Positions 14,154 to 22,045 of a stretch of DNA of 25,078 nucleotides are shown here, one piece after another. The notes beneath the pieces were generated by a model. It saw only the letters and a program-made list of their open reading frames with translations. It was not told the DNA's origin and did not search any database. A program made the position numbers and the translations under genes. Source of the DNA: JABWBR01 sp036741235 (GTDB lineage: Bacteria; Bacteroidota; Bacteroidia; Chitinophagales; Saprospiraceae); NCBI GenBank assembly GCA_036741235.1, contig DAINSQ010000064.1, positions 1 to 25,078 on the forward strand. Direction: 5' to 3'. Each line of letters starts with the position of its first letter. Within the stretch, counting starts at the first letter, position 1.

Positions 14154-15225
14154 CTTTGTAGGTTTCGAGCAATAAAATGCCTATAATACTAAACAGGAAG
14201 GCTACTGCGGTGGCGGCCAGTACCAGTATGGAGCGTTTGGGCCTTGACTTGATGATGGGGGTTTGCGCCTCTTCGATCACCATAATAGCCGGAATATTCG
14301 ACTCGTACGTTGCCCGGTATTGTTTGAGGCGCTCTTTGTCTTCGCTAAGGCCCGCATTTGCTTCTGAATATTGGCGTTCATATGCCAATACGGTGGGCGT
14401 TCCGTCGTTGAATTGTGCAATTTTGGCTTCCAGATTTTTTACCTCTTCTTCCATACCCCGGACCTTGGCTTCGAGGTTGCGAATCGTATCGCGGTGAATG
14501 CGCGGAGATTGCCGCAATACTTCGAGGCGGGTACGGTTGCTGATCAGTTTGGCTTCCGTTTCGGAATACTGGGCGGTGAGGGTTTCCGATTGTGCTACGA
14601 TGTTATAAACGCCGTATTGCTTGCGCAATTTTGACATGGAGTCGCCCAGTACTTTCAACTGTTTTTCTTTTACGGCGATTTCGTCTTCAAATGTTTTGAT
14701 TGACTTGAGCTGGCTGTCTTTGAGCAATCCCTGGGTTATGGTATTGATTTTTTCGCGGGCGGCGCGGGCAATTTTGGCCGCCATTTCCCTGTTTGTATCT
14801 TCCACCGACAATTCAATGGCGTCGAGTTTGGTCTTTTTAACATCGTAGCGTTTAAAAAAGGCCATTTTTACCTGGTGCGGCGCTTTGAAGTTGGAGCTGT
14901 CAATGTCGTAGTGGGTATACAAATCAAAGCTGTCAACCAGATAATTGACCAACTCGCTCGACTCGGCGATGGTGAGCACCCGGTCGATATCCTGTTCGTT
15001 GCCGTAGTACTCAGGCTCCAGCTGACCTTTGCCGAAAATAATTTCCGGCTTGGCCTGATCGGGACTGGCTACGATAAACACGGTAGTGGCTTTATAATAA
15101 TTAGGTAGTAAAAGCGAGATGGCGGCACTTCCAATGCCAACTATTGCGCATACATAAAAGATGGGTTTTTTCCATCTGAATAATGTCTGCAATACGCCAA
15201 GTAAAGTAGTCTCTCTATTCTCCAT
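14119..15225 (-). CDS. Wzz/GumC-type polysaccharide chain-length determinant
   Basis: A 368-residue polysaccharide co-polymerase. It has an N-terminal membrane helix (about residues 19-38), a periplasmic Wzz domain, a long coiled-coil region (about 160-310; e.g. LEAKVRGMEEEVKNLEAKIAQ in part), and a second membrane helix (about 331-352) followed by a short tail. No tyrosine kinase domain follows the second helix, so it belongs to the kinase-free type. Such proteins set the length of glycan chains made by Wzy polymerases. It overlaps the downstream ligase/polymerase-like gene by 35 bases. A perfect -7 element 38 bases upstream suggests that this pair has its own promoter separate from the flippase gene. 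Confidence 0.85.
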   Translation of the reverse strand: MENRETTLLGVLQTLFRWKKPIFYVCAIVGIGSAAISLLLPNYYKATTVFIVASPDQAKPEIIFGKGQLEPEYYGNEQDIDRVLTIAESSELVNYLVDSFDLYTHYDIDSSNFKAPHQVKMAFFKRYDVKKTKLDAIELSVEDTNREMAAKIARAAREKINTITQGLLKDSQLKSIKTFEDEIAVKEKQLKVLGDSMSKLRKQYGVYNIVAQSETLTAQYSETEAKLISNRTRLEVLRQSPRIHRDTIRNLEAKVRGMEEEVKNLEAKIAQFNDGTPTVLAYERQYSEANAGLSEDKERLKQYRATYESNIPAIMVIEEAQTPIIKSRPKRSILVLAATAVAFLFSIIGILLLETYKDVNWREIYDPK

Positions 15226-15262
15226 GAGATGATAAACCCGGTTAATTTTAGTATCTGTCTGG

Positions 15263-15270
15263 CAAAGGTA
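15263..15270 (-). promoter_or_regulatory. Bacteroidota -7 promoter element for the wzz-like/ligase pair
   Basis: Read on the minus strand this is TACCTTTG, a perfect TAnnTTTG, 37 bases before the ATG at 15225. It lies in the 67-base gap after the flippase stop codon. No -33 TTTG was seen at the expected distance. Confidence 0.5.
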
Positions 15271-15292
15271 GTAAAACCCGGGAAAAGGAAGC

Positions 15293-16756
15293 TTATTCCT
15301 TCGCCCTGTGCTGCGCGCCCGGCGCCATCAGTCGTAGCGCTTCGCGAAGATTGACCAGTTTGAATAGCAACGCCCCAATGCAGACAAGGCATATTGTGAC
15401 GAAAAATTTAACAGCCCAGAAAGCATCTAAACCGGATTTGATTAAGATAGCGGAAATAACCGCAAATACAATGAATACTGGCAGCCGCAACAATTCTGCC
15501 TTCGGCCGGCGCAGCGAATTTTGGCGCAGCGCAATGATCAACTGTCCACCAAAGACAACAACCTGGGTGATGAGCATGGCCCAGGCGGCGCCCAGCGCTT
15601 TGTGAGAGGGAATGAGTATGATATTTAATACAATATTAATAACCAGGCTAACAGCGTATACTTTGTTGATAGCGCCCATCTTGCCGCCGGCAGTGATGAG
15701 CGTTCCAAAAACATACCCGCCGCAAGTTGCAACAAAACTCCACATAAGTATTCCCAATATCGCCCCGCTATATTCGCTGCCATGGCGGTACAGTATTTCC
15801 ATGATCTCGACACGATATAACCACACTGGCACAGTAATGCCGATTGCTACACTAAGAATAAGCTTGAAGCTAAAAAACACCAATTGCTGCAAAGCGTCGC
15901 GGTCGCGGTGTAGCTGTGCAAACATGGGCAACAACAGCCCTGTAAACAAAAAACCTATCATGTTGGATGCTTCCAGCAGGCGATACGCCGAAGCATAAAC
16001 ATCGGCCTGGTATTTTCCGTCGGGTAATAATCGCTCTATCATTACTCCGTCGATACGGTTGTAGGCCGACATGAGGAATACGGCCAACGCAAAAGGATAG
16101 CTTTGTTTTAATATCAATAACAGCAGGGCCGGCTTGAAACGGAATCTCGTAATATGTATGCGATCGCGCAATACCAACCAGCTAATAACAATGGCCGCAG
16201 TCCAACTGGATGTTTGCATGAGAACAAATTGCTCGATGGAAAAGCCGCGCCCTTTAGTGGGGCCATACAGGATCAAACCCAGTAACCCGATCAACACCAA
16301 TTTGTCAACTACCGATATGAAGCTGTCAATGCGGTACAACCCCAAACCTGAAATGTTGGATCGCAGAAATTGCAAAAAGGAATTGAGTAATTGGTTGAAA
16401 GCAATGAGCGCAAGCAAGCCAAAGCCAAAACCCTTGTAGCCGGCGCTAATTCCTGCAATCATGACAACCAGGAAAAAGAGTAGCCCCAGCCCCAGCTTGA
16501 GCAGTAAAATATCGGCGAAATATTTGGATAGCAAATGCCTGTGCTTGGCGACGTGCTGGTTGTTGTAATATTGAATACCCAGGTCGCTGGCGATCTGGAA
16601 TAGAAACGAAAGGTTAAAAAGCGCGAAGTACAACCCATAATCCCCACCCGCAAGGGTATTTTGCACAGACCGCTCAATGCCGAACAAGTAGAAGGGCTTG
16701 ATCAGCAGATTGATAAAGATCAGAAACAGTAGATTAATGAGAAATTCGCGCTGCAT
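15293..16756 (-). CDS. Wzx-like oligosaccharide flippase (MOP superfamily)
   Basis: A 487-residue membrane protein with about fourteen helices, typical of polysaccharide flippases that turn lipid-linked repeat units over to the periplasmic side. It opens with INLLFLIFINLLIKPFYLFG and continues with GLYFALFNLSFLFQIASDLG, the usual first two helices of the family; the middle includes SAYNRIDGVMIERLLPD and EVYASAYRLLEA-like DVYASAYRLLEASNMIG. It starts two bases after the end of the MacB-like permease gene, so both are likely on one transcript. The neighbouring chain-length and ligase genes fit a Wzx/Wzy assembly system. The substrate is not readable from the sequence. Confidence 0.87.
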   Translation of the reverse strand: MQREFLINLLFLIFINLLIKPFYLFGIERSVQNTLAGGDYGLYFALFNLSFLFQIASDLGIQYYNNQHVAKHRHLLSKYFADILLLKLGLGLLFFLVVMIAGISAGYKGFGFGLLALIAFNQLLNSFLQFLRSNISGLGLYRIDSFISVVDKLVLIGLLGLILYGPTKGRGFSIEQFVLMQTSSWTAAIVISWLVLRDRIHITRFRFKPALLLLILKQSYPFALAVFLMSAYNRIDGVMIERLLPDGKYQADVYASAYRLLEASNMIGFLFTGLLLPMFAQLHRDRDALQQLVFFSFKLILSVAIGITVPVWLYRVEIMEILYRHGSEYSGAILGILMWSFVATCGGYVFGTLITAGGKMGAINKVYAVSLVINIVLNIILIPSHKALGAAWAMLITQVVVFGGQLIIALRQNSLRRPKAELLRLPVFIVFAVISAILIKSGLDAFWAVKFFVTICLVCIGALLFKLVNLREALRLMAPGAQHRAKE

Positions 16757-16758
16757 TG

Positions 16759-18000
16759 TTATTCATAACGCAACGATTCAATAGGATCGAGCCGGGCAGC
16801 TTTTAGCGCCGGGTATAAACCGGAAATAAGCCCCACCGCCATACAAGTGATAACGGCAATGGTAATCCACAACCAGGGAAACAGGAAGCTGCCTCCCATC
16901 AGCCAGGTGACGATATTGCCAACCAGCACGCCCAGGAAAATACCGAATAAACCGCCCAATTGGGTGATGACCACCGCCTCGGTAAGAAACTGGATGAGTA
17001 TATTCCGACGAGTAGCGCCCAACGCTTTACAAATACCGATTTCGCGGGTACGCTCTGTAACCGATACGAGCATGATGTTCATCAAACCAATAGCGGCGCC
17101 AACCAGCGTAATAAGTCCGATGCCGATTGCAGCCAGACGGAAATAGGTGGTATTTTCTTTGATAATACTGATGAGGCCATCGCTTTTACTGATCTCAAAA
17201 TCGTTTTCCTGGGAGGCTTTTAGCCGGCGTACGTTGCGCAATACCATAGTAGCATTGCCGATGGCGTTGTCGATTTGAGTGGCATCGTTTACGGCTACCA
17301 GAATATTGTAGTTCATTTCCTGGGTGCCGTAGTACTGCTTGGCGGTTTGTAACGGTATCAAGATGCGGCGATCTTCACTTTGATTCATGCTTGACCCCTT
17401 CGATTTAAGTACGCCTATGACAGTAAGTTTGATATTGCCGGCGGCAATCACTTTACCCAGGGCTTTATCGGGTTTGTTGTCGAACAGGTCTTTCACAACA
17501 TCATTGCCAATAACGGTTTTGTTGCCGCCGCTGAGGGCCTCCTCGGGGGTGAAATTTCTGCCTATTTCCATGTCGAATCCTTTGGCCTCGAGGTAATTTT
17601 CATTAATGCCAAAAATGAAAAAATTGGGGTTGGTTTTTTTATTGTTGTATTTGATTTCGGCATTGCCGGTACACATAATGGATATGGATGTTTTGGCGGG
17701 AAAGATAAACCGCTCTTTGAATTCCATAACTTGTTTATAAGAAAAAGGATCCGCTTGTTTAGCCTGTCTGCCATCCCGGTTTCCCCTTGCGCCGTCTCCC
17801 CCTTTAGGGTCTACATCAAAGGTGTTGGCGCCCAAATACGAAAGGTTGTCGTTGAGCGAATAAATAGCGCTGTCAATGGCCGTCAGGATGCCCACAAGCG
17901 CCATGATACCGAAAGCAATAATTAAAAGGGTAAGTATGGCGCGCAGCCAATTGGAGCGAACCGAGCGAATAGCCAGGCTTATATTTTCCAGCAAGTTCAT
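16759..18000 (-). CDS. MacB/FtsX-type ABC transporter permease
   Basis: A 413-residue permease of the type VII ABC family. One helix near the start (about residues 21-43) is followed by a MacB-type periplasmic domain (about 45-275), then three helices at about 285-400. Typical stretches are LMNIMLVSVTERTREIGICKALGATRRNILIQFLTEA and the ending YPALKAARLDPIESLRYE. Relatives use energy from a separate ATPase to drive movement in the periplasm, exporting lipoproteins, peptides or drugs. No MacB-type ATPase or membrane-fusion gene is adjacent. Its stop is two bases from the flippase start, suggesting a link to envelope biogenesis. A near-match -7 element (TAGCTTTC, minus strand at 18023-18016) precedes the start. 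Confidence 0.9.
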   Translation of the reverse strand: MNLLENISLAIRSVRSNWLRAILTLLIIAFGIMALVGILTAIDSAIYSLNDNLSYLGANTFDVDPKGGDGARGNRDGRQAKQADPFSYKQVMEFKERFIFPAKTSISIMCTGNAEIKYNNKKTNPNFFIFGINENYLEAKGFDMEIGRNFTPEEALSGGNKTVIGNDVVKDLFDNKPDKALGKVIAAGNIKLTVIGVLKSKGSSMNQSEDRRILIPLQTAKQYYGTQEMNYNILVAVNDATQIDNAIGNATMVLRNVRRLKASQENDFEISKSDGLISIIKENTTYFRLAAIGIGLITLVGAAIGLMNIMLVSVTERTREIGICKALGATRRNILIQFLTEAVVITQLGGLFGIFLGVLVGNIVTWLMGGSFLFPWLWITIAVITCMAVGLISGLYPALKAARLDPIESLRYE

Positions 18001-18095
18001 CAGCTAATGAAATTAGAAAGCTAAAATACGCTTTACCCCTCGTATTAACGACTTTGTTCGATCAATTCCGAATACGCATAGACGTAAGGCATTGA

Positions 18096-18701
18096 TCAAT
18101 GTGTGAGAGCTTGCAATAGTCGCCAGGCTGCCGCCTGTAATGTCTCGCCAAAAACAAAAATCCCTTCGCGATGGCCTTCCATTACAAATAGTCGTTGTTG
18201 TTGTAAATCTGTGGTACGCAACAACCTGATAATTTCGTATGCCATTTCGGGGGTTCCATAGCTGGCGGCAGCATCGGTAGTCGGCACGCGGTGCAACAGG
18301 TGTTCCCACAAGCACAGCGAGTGTGCGTGAATGACGCCGCCCACCCAGGGGCATTCAGCATAGATAACGGCGTGACTCATTGACTCGGAAGAAGCAATCA
18401 AAGGACCACGGCACCACAACTCATTGTCGTTGATGTTCACTTGAGTAACCAGACTGTAGTGGGCGCCGTCCAGCCGGGGTAAATGCCCCGTTGCCGATCC
18501 ACTGATGAGAAATTGATTACCTTCCTCCCAACGCTTACTGATATTGCCGTAGCCTACACCATCGGGATAAACGCCTATAAGCTCGTGTTGGTAGGCTGCC
18601 GCCCGCCATTCGTTGAGATCGGCGACGTCTTCGTCTTTCCAGGCCGGCGCCGGCGACCAATGTACCTCAAATTTGATATAGCCTTCGTACGGTTGTTGCA
18701 T
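18096..18701 (-). CDS. Class II aldolase/adducin family protein (MtnB or DHAP-shunt aldolase)
   Basis: A 201-residue class II aldolase-fold protein. GYGNISKR (50-57) and ISGSATGHL (67-75) form the phosphate-binding region, SSES gives the acid Glu106, and VIHAHS (His125, His127) with MEGHREG (His177) give the zinc site. It follows mtnA by seven bases, so it very probably acts on methylthioribulose-1-phosphate. Two outcomes are known for that substrate in this fold: dehydration by MtnB in methionine salvage, or cleavage by the DHAP-shunt aldolase (Ald2) to dihydroxyacetone phosphate and an aldehyde. The later salvage genes (mtnC, mtnD) and a kinase are absent from the window, so I do not choose. 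ATG 18701 is preferred to a frame from 18770 that overlaps mtnA. Confidence 0.8.
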   Translation of the reverse strand: MQQPYEGYIKFEVHWSPAPAWKDEDVADLNEWRAAAYQHELIGVYPDGVGYGNISKRWEEGNQFLISGSATGHLPRLDGAHYSLVTQVNINDNELWCRGPLIASSESMSHAVIYAECPWVGGVIHAHSLCLWEHLLHRVPTTDAAASYGTPEMAYEIIRLLRTTDLQQQRLFVMEGHREGIFVFGETLQAAAWRLLQALTH

Positions 18702-18708
18702 CACGTCT

Positions 18709-19821
18709 TTATGGATGTTTTTTTTCAGGAAATAACTGCAACAAACCATCTTCGCTTGCCGGACAACCACCTCGGTCGGTAATTAGACCTGTAACTAATC
18801 TTGCCGGGGTTACGTCGAAGCCGTAATTGGCAGCGTGGCTATCGGCAGGGGCGATGAGTACTTCTGCCAAGCGCCCTTCGTGAAGCCCCTGCACGTATTT
18901 TACTTCGTCGGCGCTGCGCTGTTCGATGGGAATTTCCCGGAGGCCGTCGCGCAATTGCCAGTCAATTGATGAGGCAGGCAAAGCCACATAAAAAGGTACG
19001 CCGTTGTCGGCAGCGGCAAGCGCCTTGAGGTAGGTGCCGATTTTATTGGCTACATCGCCTGTACGGGTGGTGCGGTCAGTGCCGACAATGACTATATCCA
19101 CCATGCCGTGCTGCATGAGGTGACCGCCGGCGTTATCGGTGATAAGGGTGTGCGGTATGCCGTGTTGAAGTAACTCAAAGGCGGTGAGCTGGGCGCCCTG
19201 GTTGCGTGGCCTTGTTTCGTCAACCCATACATGTACGGGAATGCCTTTGTCGTGAGCCAGATAGATGGGAGCAAGCGCTGTTCCGTAATCTACACAGGCC
19301 AGCCACCCCGCGTTGCAATGAGTAAGTACGCGCACCGGCCTGCCGGGATGGCGCTCATAGATAGCTTCCAGCAGCGGCAAACCATATTCGCCAATACGCC
19401 TGCACTGCGCTGCACTTTCCCTGGCTAACGCGGCAGCTTCGGTTATTGCTGTTTCGCGCATTTGCGAAAGTGTTGTACACGGCGTTAAAGCGGCGACCAT
19501 GTGGTCGACGGCAAAAAACAGGTCGACAGCCGTGGGACGGGCGTTTTTAAGTTGAGCGGCCCAATGCGGGAGGTGTTCGTGGGCAGTATCGATATCAGAT
19601 ACATGTAGTAAAGCCAGATACAATCCGTAGGCGGCAGTGACGCCTATAAGGGGAGCGCCGCGCACGTGCATGTCGCGGATAGCTTCTATACATTGATCCA
19701 GGCTGCGCAAGTCCTCAATGACCACTTCGTGGGGAAAACGCCGCTGGTCGAAGGTGTGTACGACCGCAGGGTCAGCTTCGTCGAGCCAAATAGTTTGATA
19801 ATGATGCCCGTTGATCTTCAT
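18709..19821 (-). CDS. mtnA: S-methyl-5-thioribose-1-phosphate isomerase
   Basis: A 370-residue isomerase converting methylthioribose-1-phosphate to methylthioribulose-1-phosphate in the recycling of methylthioadenosine. Family motifs are clear: MHVRGAPLIGVTAAYGL (51-67), THCNAGWLA with the active Cys169, DETRPRNQGAQLTAFEL (201-217), ITDNAGGHLM (227-236), and VGTDR with the catalytic Asp249. The Cys-to-Asp spacing of 80 residues equals that of the Bacillus subtilis enzyme (Cys160, Asp240), which separates it from eIF2B-like relatives. ATG 19821 is used since the longer frame from 19851 would run into the upstream E1 gene. The gap to that gene is 10 bases, so they share a transcript. Confidence 0.93.
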   Translation of the reverse strand: MKINGHHYQTIWLDEADPAVVHTFDQRRFPHEVVIEDLRSLDQCIEAIRDMHVRGAPLIGVTAAYGLYLALLHVSDIDTAHEHLPHWAAQLKNARPTAVDLFFAVDHMVAALTPCTTLSQMRETAITEAAALARESAAQCRRIGEYGLPLLEAIYERHPGRPVRVLTHCNAGWLACVDYGTALAPIYLAHDKGIPVHVWVDETRPRNQGAQLTAFELLQHGIPHTLITDNAGGHLMQHGMVDIVIVGTDRTTRTGDVANKIGTYLKALAAADNGVPFYVALPASSIDWQLRDGLREIPIEQRSADEVKYVQGLHEGRLAEVLIAPADSHAANYGFDVTPARLVTGLITDRGGCPASEDGLLQLFPEKKHP

Positions 19822-19831
19822 AGCGTGTACT

Positions 19832-21904
19832 TTAATAGCGCAACAATTCACTCATCGCACTACCCACCTTGTCGATAGAGGGCAACATGGTCCGTTCGAG
19901 TGTCTCGTTGAGGGGAACGGCAGGCATGTTTTCCGCGCCGATAGTGCGCACAGGCGCATCAAGGTGCTCAAAGCAGTGTTCCTGTATTCTGGCGGCGATA
20001 CTCTGTGCAAAAGTGTTATTAACGGGTTCTTCAGTAACCACCAAAATACGGCCATGCGCCCTGGCGCGGCTGTAAATCATTTCTTCGTCGAGTGGATAAA
20101 GCGACCGCAGATCGAGGATTTCTATTTGTCCCGGCATGTGCTGGGCGGCATTTAAAGCCCAGTGAACGCCCATGCCATAGGTGACGACCAGCAGGCTTTC
20201 GCCCTGTAATATTTTGTTGGGGTCGGCTTCCAATGCCAGGCGGGCTTTGCCCAGCGGCACGATGTAATTTTCGTCGGGTTCTACTGTTTTAGCAGCGTCG
20301 GTGCCAGGTACTTTTGACCAATAAAGGCCTTTGTGCTCAAAAATAACCACAGGGTTGGGGTCGTACCAGGCGGCCTTAAGCAGCCCTTTCAGGTCGGCGC
20401 CGGTGCTGGGATAGGCAATTTTGATGCCCCTGATATTGGCAACTACCGACTCAACGCTGCTGGAATGGTAAGGCCCACCGCTGCCGTAAGCGCCGATAGG
20501 TACGCGCAATACCATGCTCACCGGCCACTTGCCATTGCTGAGGTAGCAGGAGCGGCTTACCTCCGTGAAAAGTTGATTGAGCCCCGGCCATATATAGTCG
20601 GCAAACTGGACTTCAACGATGGGCCGGAGCCCTACGGCGCTCATACCAACTGTGCTGCCTACAATAAAAGCCTCCTGAATGGGCGTGTTGAAAACGCGAT
20701 CGTCGCCGAATTTATGCGCCAGCGTCGCCGCTTCGCGGAAAACGCCGCCGAGGCGGCCGCCGACGTCCTGACCGTAGAGGAGGCATTCGGGGTGGGCCCG
20801 CATGAGTTCTTCCACGGCGTGCAATGCACAATCGACCATTACAATAGGCGCAGCGCCATGGGGCTCGCGTTGCCCCTTTTCTTCCGTGATTGGTGTTGGC
20901 GCAAAGTCGTGGGTGAATAAATCTTCAGGGCGAGGGTCTTCAGTAGCGCGGGCAGCAGCAAAATCTGCCATTACAACGGCATGGGCCTCTGCTTCCAACG
21001 CGGCCAGTTTTTTCTCTGAAATGCCGCTATCGAGTAATTGCCGGCGGAAAACCGGGTAGGGATCTCTATCGTGGTGGTCTTCCAGGTCGTCGCGATACCA
21101 CTCTTTGCGTACACCGCTGGTGTGGTGGTTGAGCAGCGGCACATGGGCGTGAACCAGGAAAGGACGCCGCTCGCGACGCATCGTATGGATGACATCTTGC
21201 AGCGTGTGGTAGCAGTCGAAAAAGTCGCTGCCGTCAATGCGACGCACCTCGATGCCATGGAACCCGCGAGCGTAATCGGCGGCATCCTGGGCGCGTGTTT
21301 CGGCGGCGTTGGCCGAAATGTCCCAGCCATTGTCTTGTATCAGGTAAAGGATCGGAAATTGTTTGAGCGCCGCCATCTGGAACGCCTCGGCAACTTCGCC
21401 TTCGGTGACCGAAGCGTCGCCCAAAGAACACACTACAATGGGTTTGTTATTCCCATAATCGGGGGCGAGGCCATGTTTTTCCTGATACTGAATTCCCATT
21501 GCGACACCAGTAGTGGGGATAGCCTGCATGCCCGTAGCAGACGATTGATGCGGGATTTTGGGCTTGTCGGGGTCTTTCAGGCTGGGGTGCGAATAGTACG
21601 AGCGGCCTCCTGAAAACGGGTCGTCGCGTTTGGCCATCAGTTGCAACATAAGATCGAAGGGGCGCATGCCTATACCGAGCAAAATAGATTCGTCGCGATA
21701 ATAGGGGGATACCCAATCCTGGGGTAGCAATTGCAGGGCCAGGGCCAACTGTACTGCTTCGTGGCCGCGAGAGGTGGCGTGTACGTATTTCGAAACAAAT
21801 TTGAAATTTTCCTCATACGTCTCCGTCATAGACTTGGCAGTAGCCATAAGTTGGAAGGCCTTGAGCAGCGTATCCCTGTGGATAGATAATTTGGTGTTAA
21901 TCAT
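19832..21904 (-). CDS. Fused alpha/beta E1 subunit of a 2-oxoacid dehydrogenase
   Basis: A 690-residue thiamine-diphosphate enzyme that joins the alpha chain (about residues 1-340) and beta chain (about 352-690) of a pyruvate- or branched-chain-type dehydrogenase E1. The alpha half has YYRDESILLGIG and the cofactor motif LGDASVTEGE...DNGWDIS (161-197); the beta half has CLLYGQDVGGRLGGVFR (the conserved cofactor-activating Glu here appears as Gln or Asp in YGQD), TPIQEAFIVGSTVGM and GAYGSGGPYHSSSVES. It decarboxylates a 2-oxoacid and hands the acyl group to an E2 lipoyl enzyme; no E2 or E3 gene is nearby. Fused E1 proteins are common in Bacteroidota. The start at ATG 21904 is backed by a perfect -7 element just upstream. 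It heads the operon with mtnA, which is unusual. Confidence 0.9.
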   Translation of the reverse strand: MINTKLSIHRDTLLKAFQLMATAKSMTETYEENFKFVSKYVHATSRGHEAVQLALALQLLPQDWVSPYYRDESILLGIGMRPFDLMLQLMAKRDDPFSGGRSYYSHPSLKDPDKPKIPHQSSATGMQAIPTTGVAMGIQYQEKHGLAPDYGNNKPIVVCSLGDASVTEGEVAEAFQMAALKQFPILYLIQDNGWDISANAAETRAQDAADYARGFHGIEVRRIDGSDFFDCYHTLQDVIHTMRRERRPFLVHAHVPLLNHHTSGVRKEWYRDDLEDHHDRDPYPVFRRQLLDSGISEKKLAALEAEAHAVVMADFAAARATEDPRPEDLFTHDFAPTPITEEKGQREPHGAAPIVMVDCALHAVEELMRAHPECLLYGQDVGGRLGGVFREAATLAHKFGDDRVFNTPIQEAFIVGSTVGMSAVGLRPIVEVQFADYIWPGLNQLFTEVSRSCYLSNGKWPVSMVLRVPIGAYGSGGPYHSSSVESVVANIRGIKIAYPSTGADLKGLLKAAWYDPNPVVIFEHKGLYWSKVPGTDAAKTVEPDENYIVPLGKARLALEADPNKILQGESLLVVTYGMGVHWALNAAQHMPGQIEILDLRSLYPLDEEMIYSRARAHGRILVVTEEPVNNTFAQSIAARIQEHCFEHLDAPVRTIGAENMPAVPLNETLERTMLPSIDKVGSAMSELLRY

Positions 21905-21921
21905 GTTAGGACATTGTAGTG

Positions 21922-21929
21922 CAAAGATA
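21922..21929 (-). promoter_or_regulatory. Bacteroidota -7 promoter element for the E1-mtnA-aldolase operon
   Basis: Read on the minus strand this is TATCTTTG, a perfect TAnnTTTG, 17 bases before the ATG at 21904. It lies inside the longer frame that runs to 22009, so it also supports the shorter start. No clear -33 element is visible. Confidence 0.55.
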
Positions 21930-22045
21930 GGGCATATCGTTAATACGCGCCTTGACATTTGCACCGGGTAGCAAAAAATTAGCCGGAAAGCTGGAACTTT
22001 GTGCGGCATTTGCCGCTTTGAGCTAAGACGTTTAACACCCGGAAC

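Noticed and set aside
18091..18100. Perfect palindrome ATTGATCAAT at the end of the aldolase gene
   Set aside because: It overlaps the stop codon, is short and AT-rich, and has no T run; chance is sufficient.
20333..21613. Rightward frames of about 190 codons opposite the E1 gene
   Set aside because: The minus-strand E1 has clear thiamine-dehydrogenase motifs throughout; the opposite frames are unlike any family.
21905..22009. 35-residue N-terminal extension of the E1 protein
   Set aside because: The -7 element at 21922-21929 lies inside it, and the extension has no family similarity.
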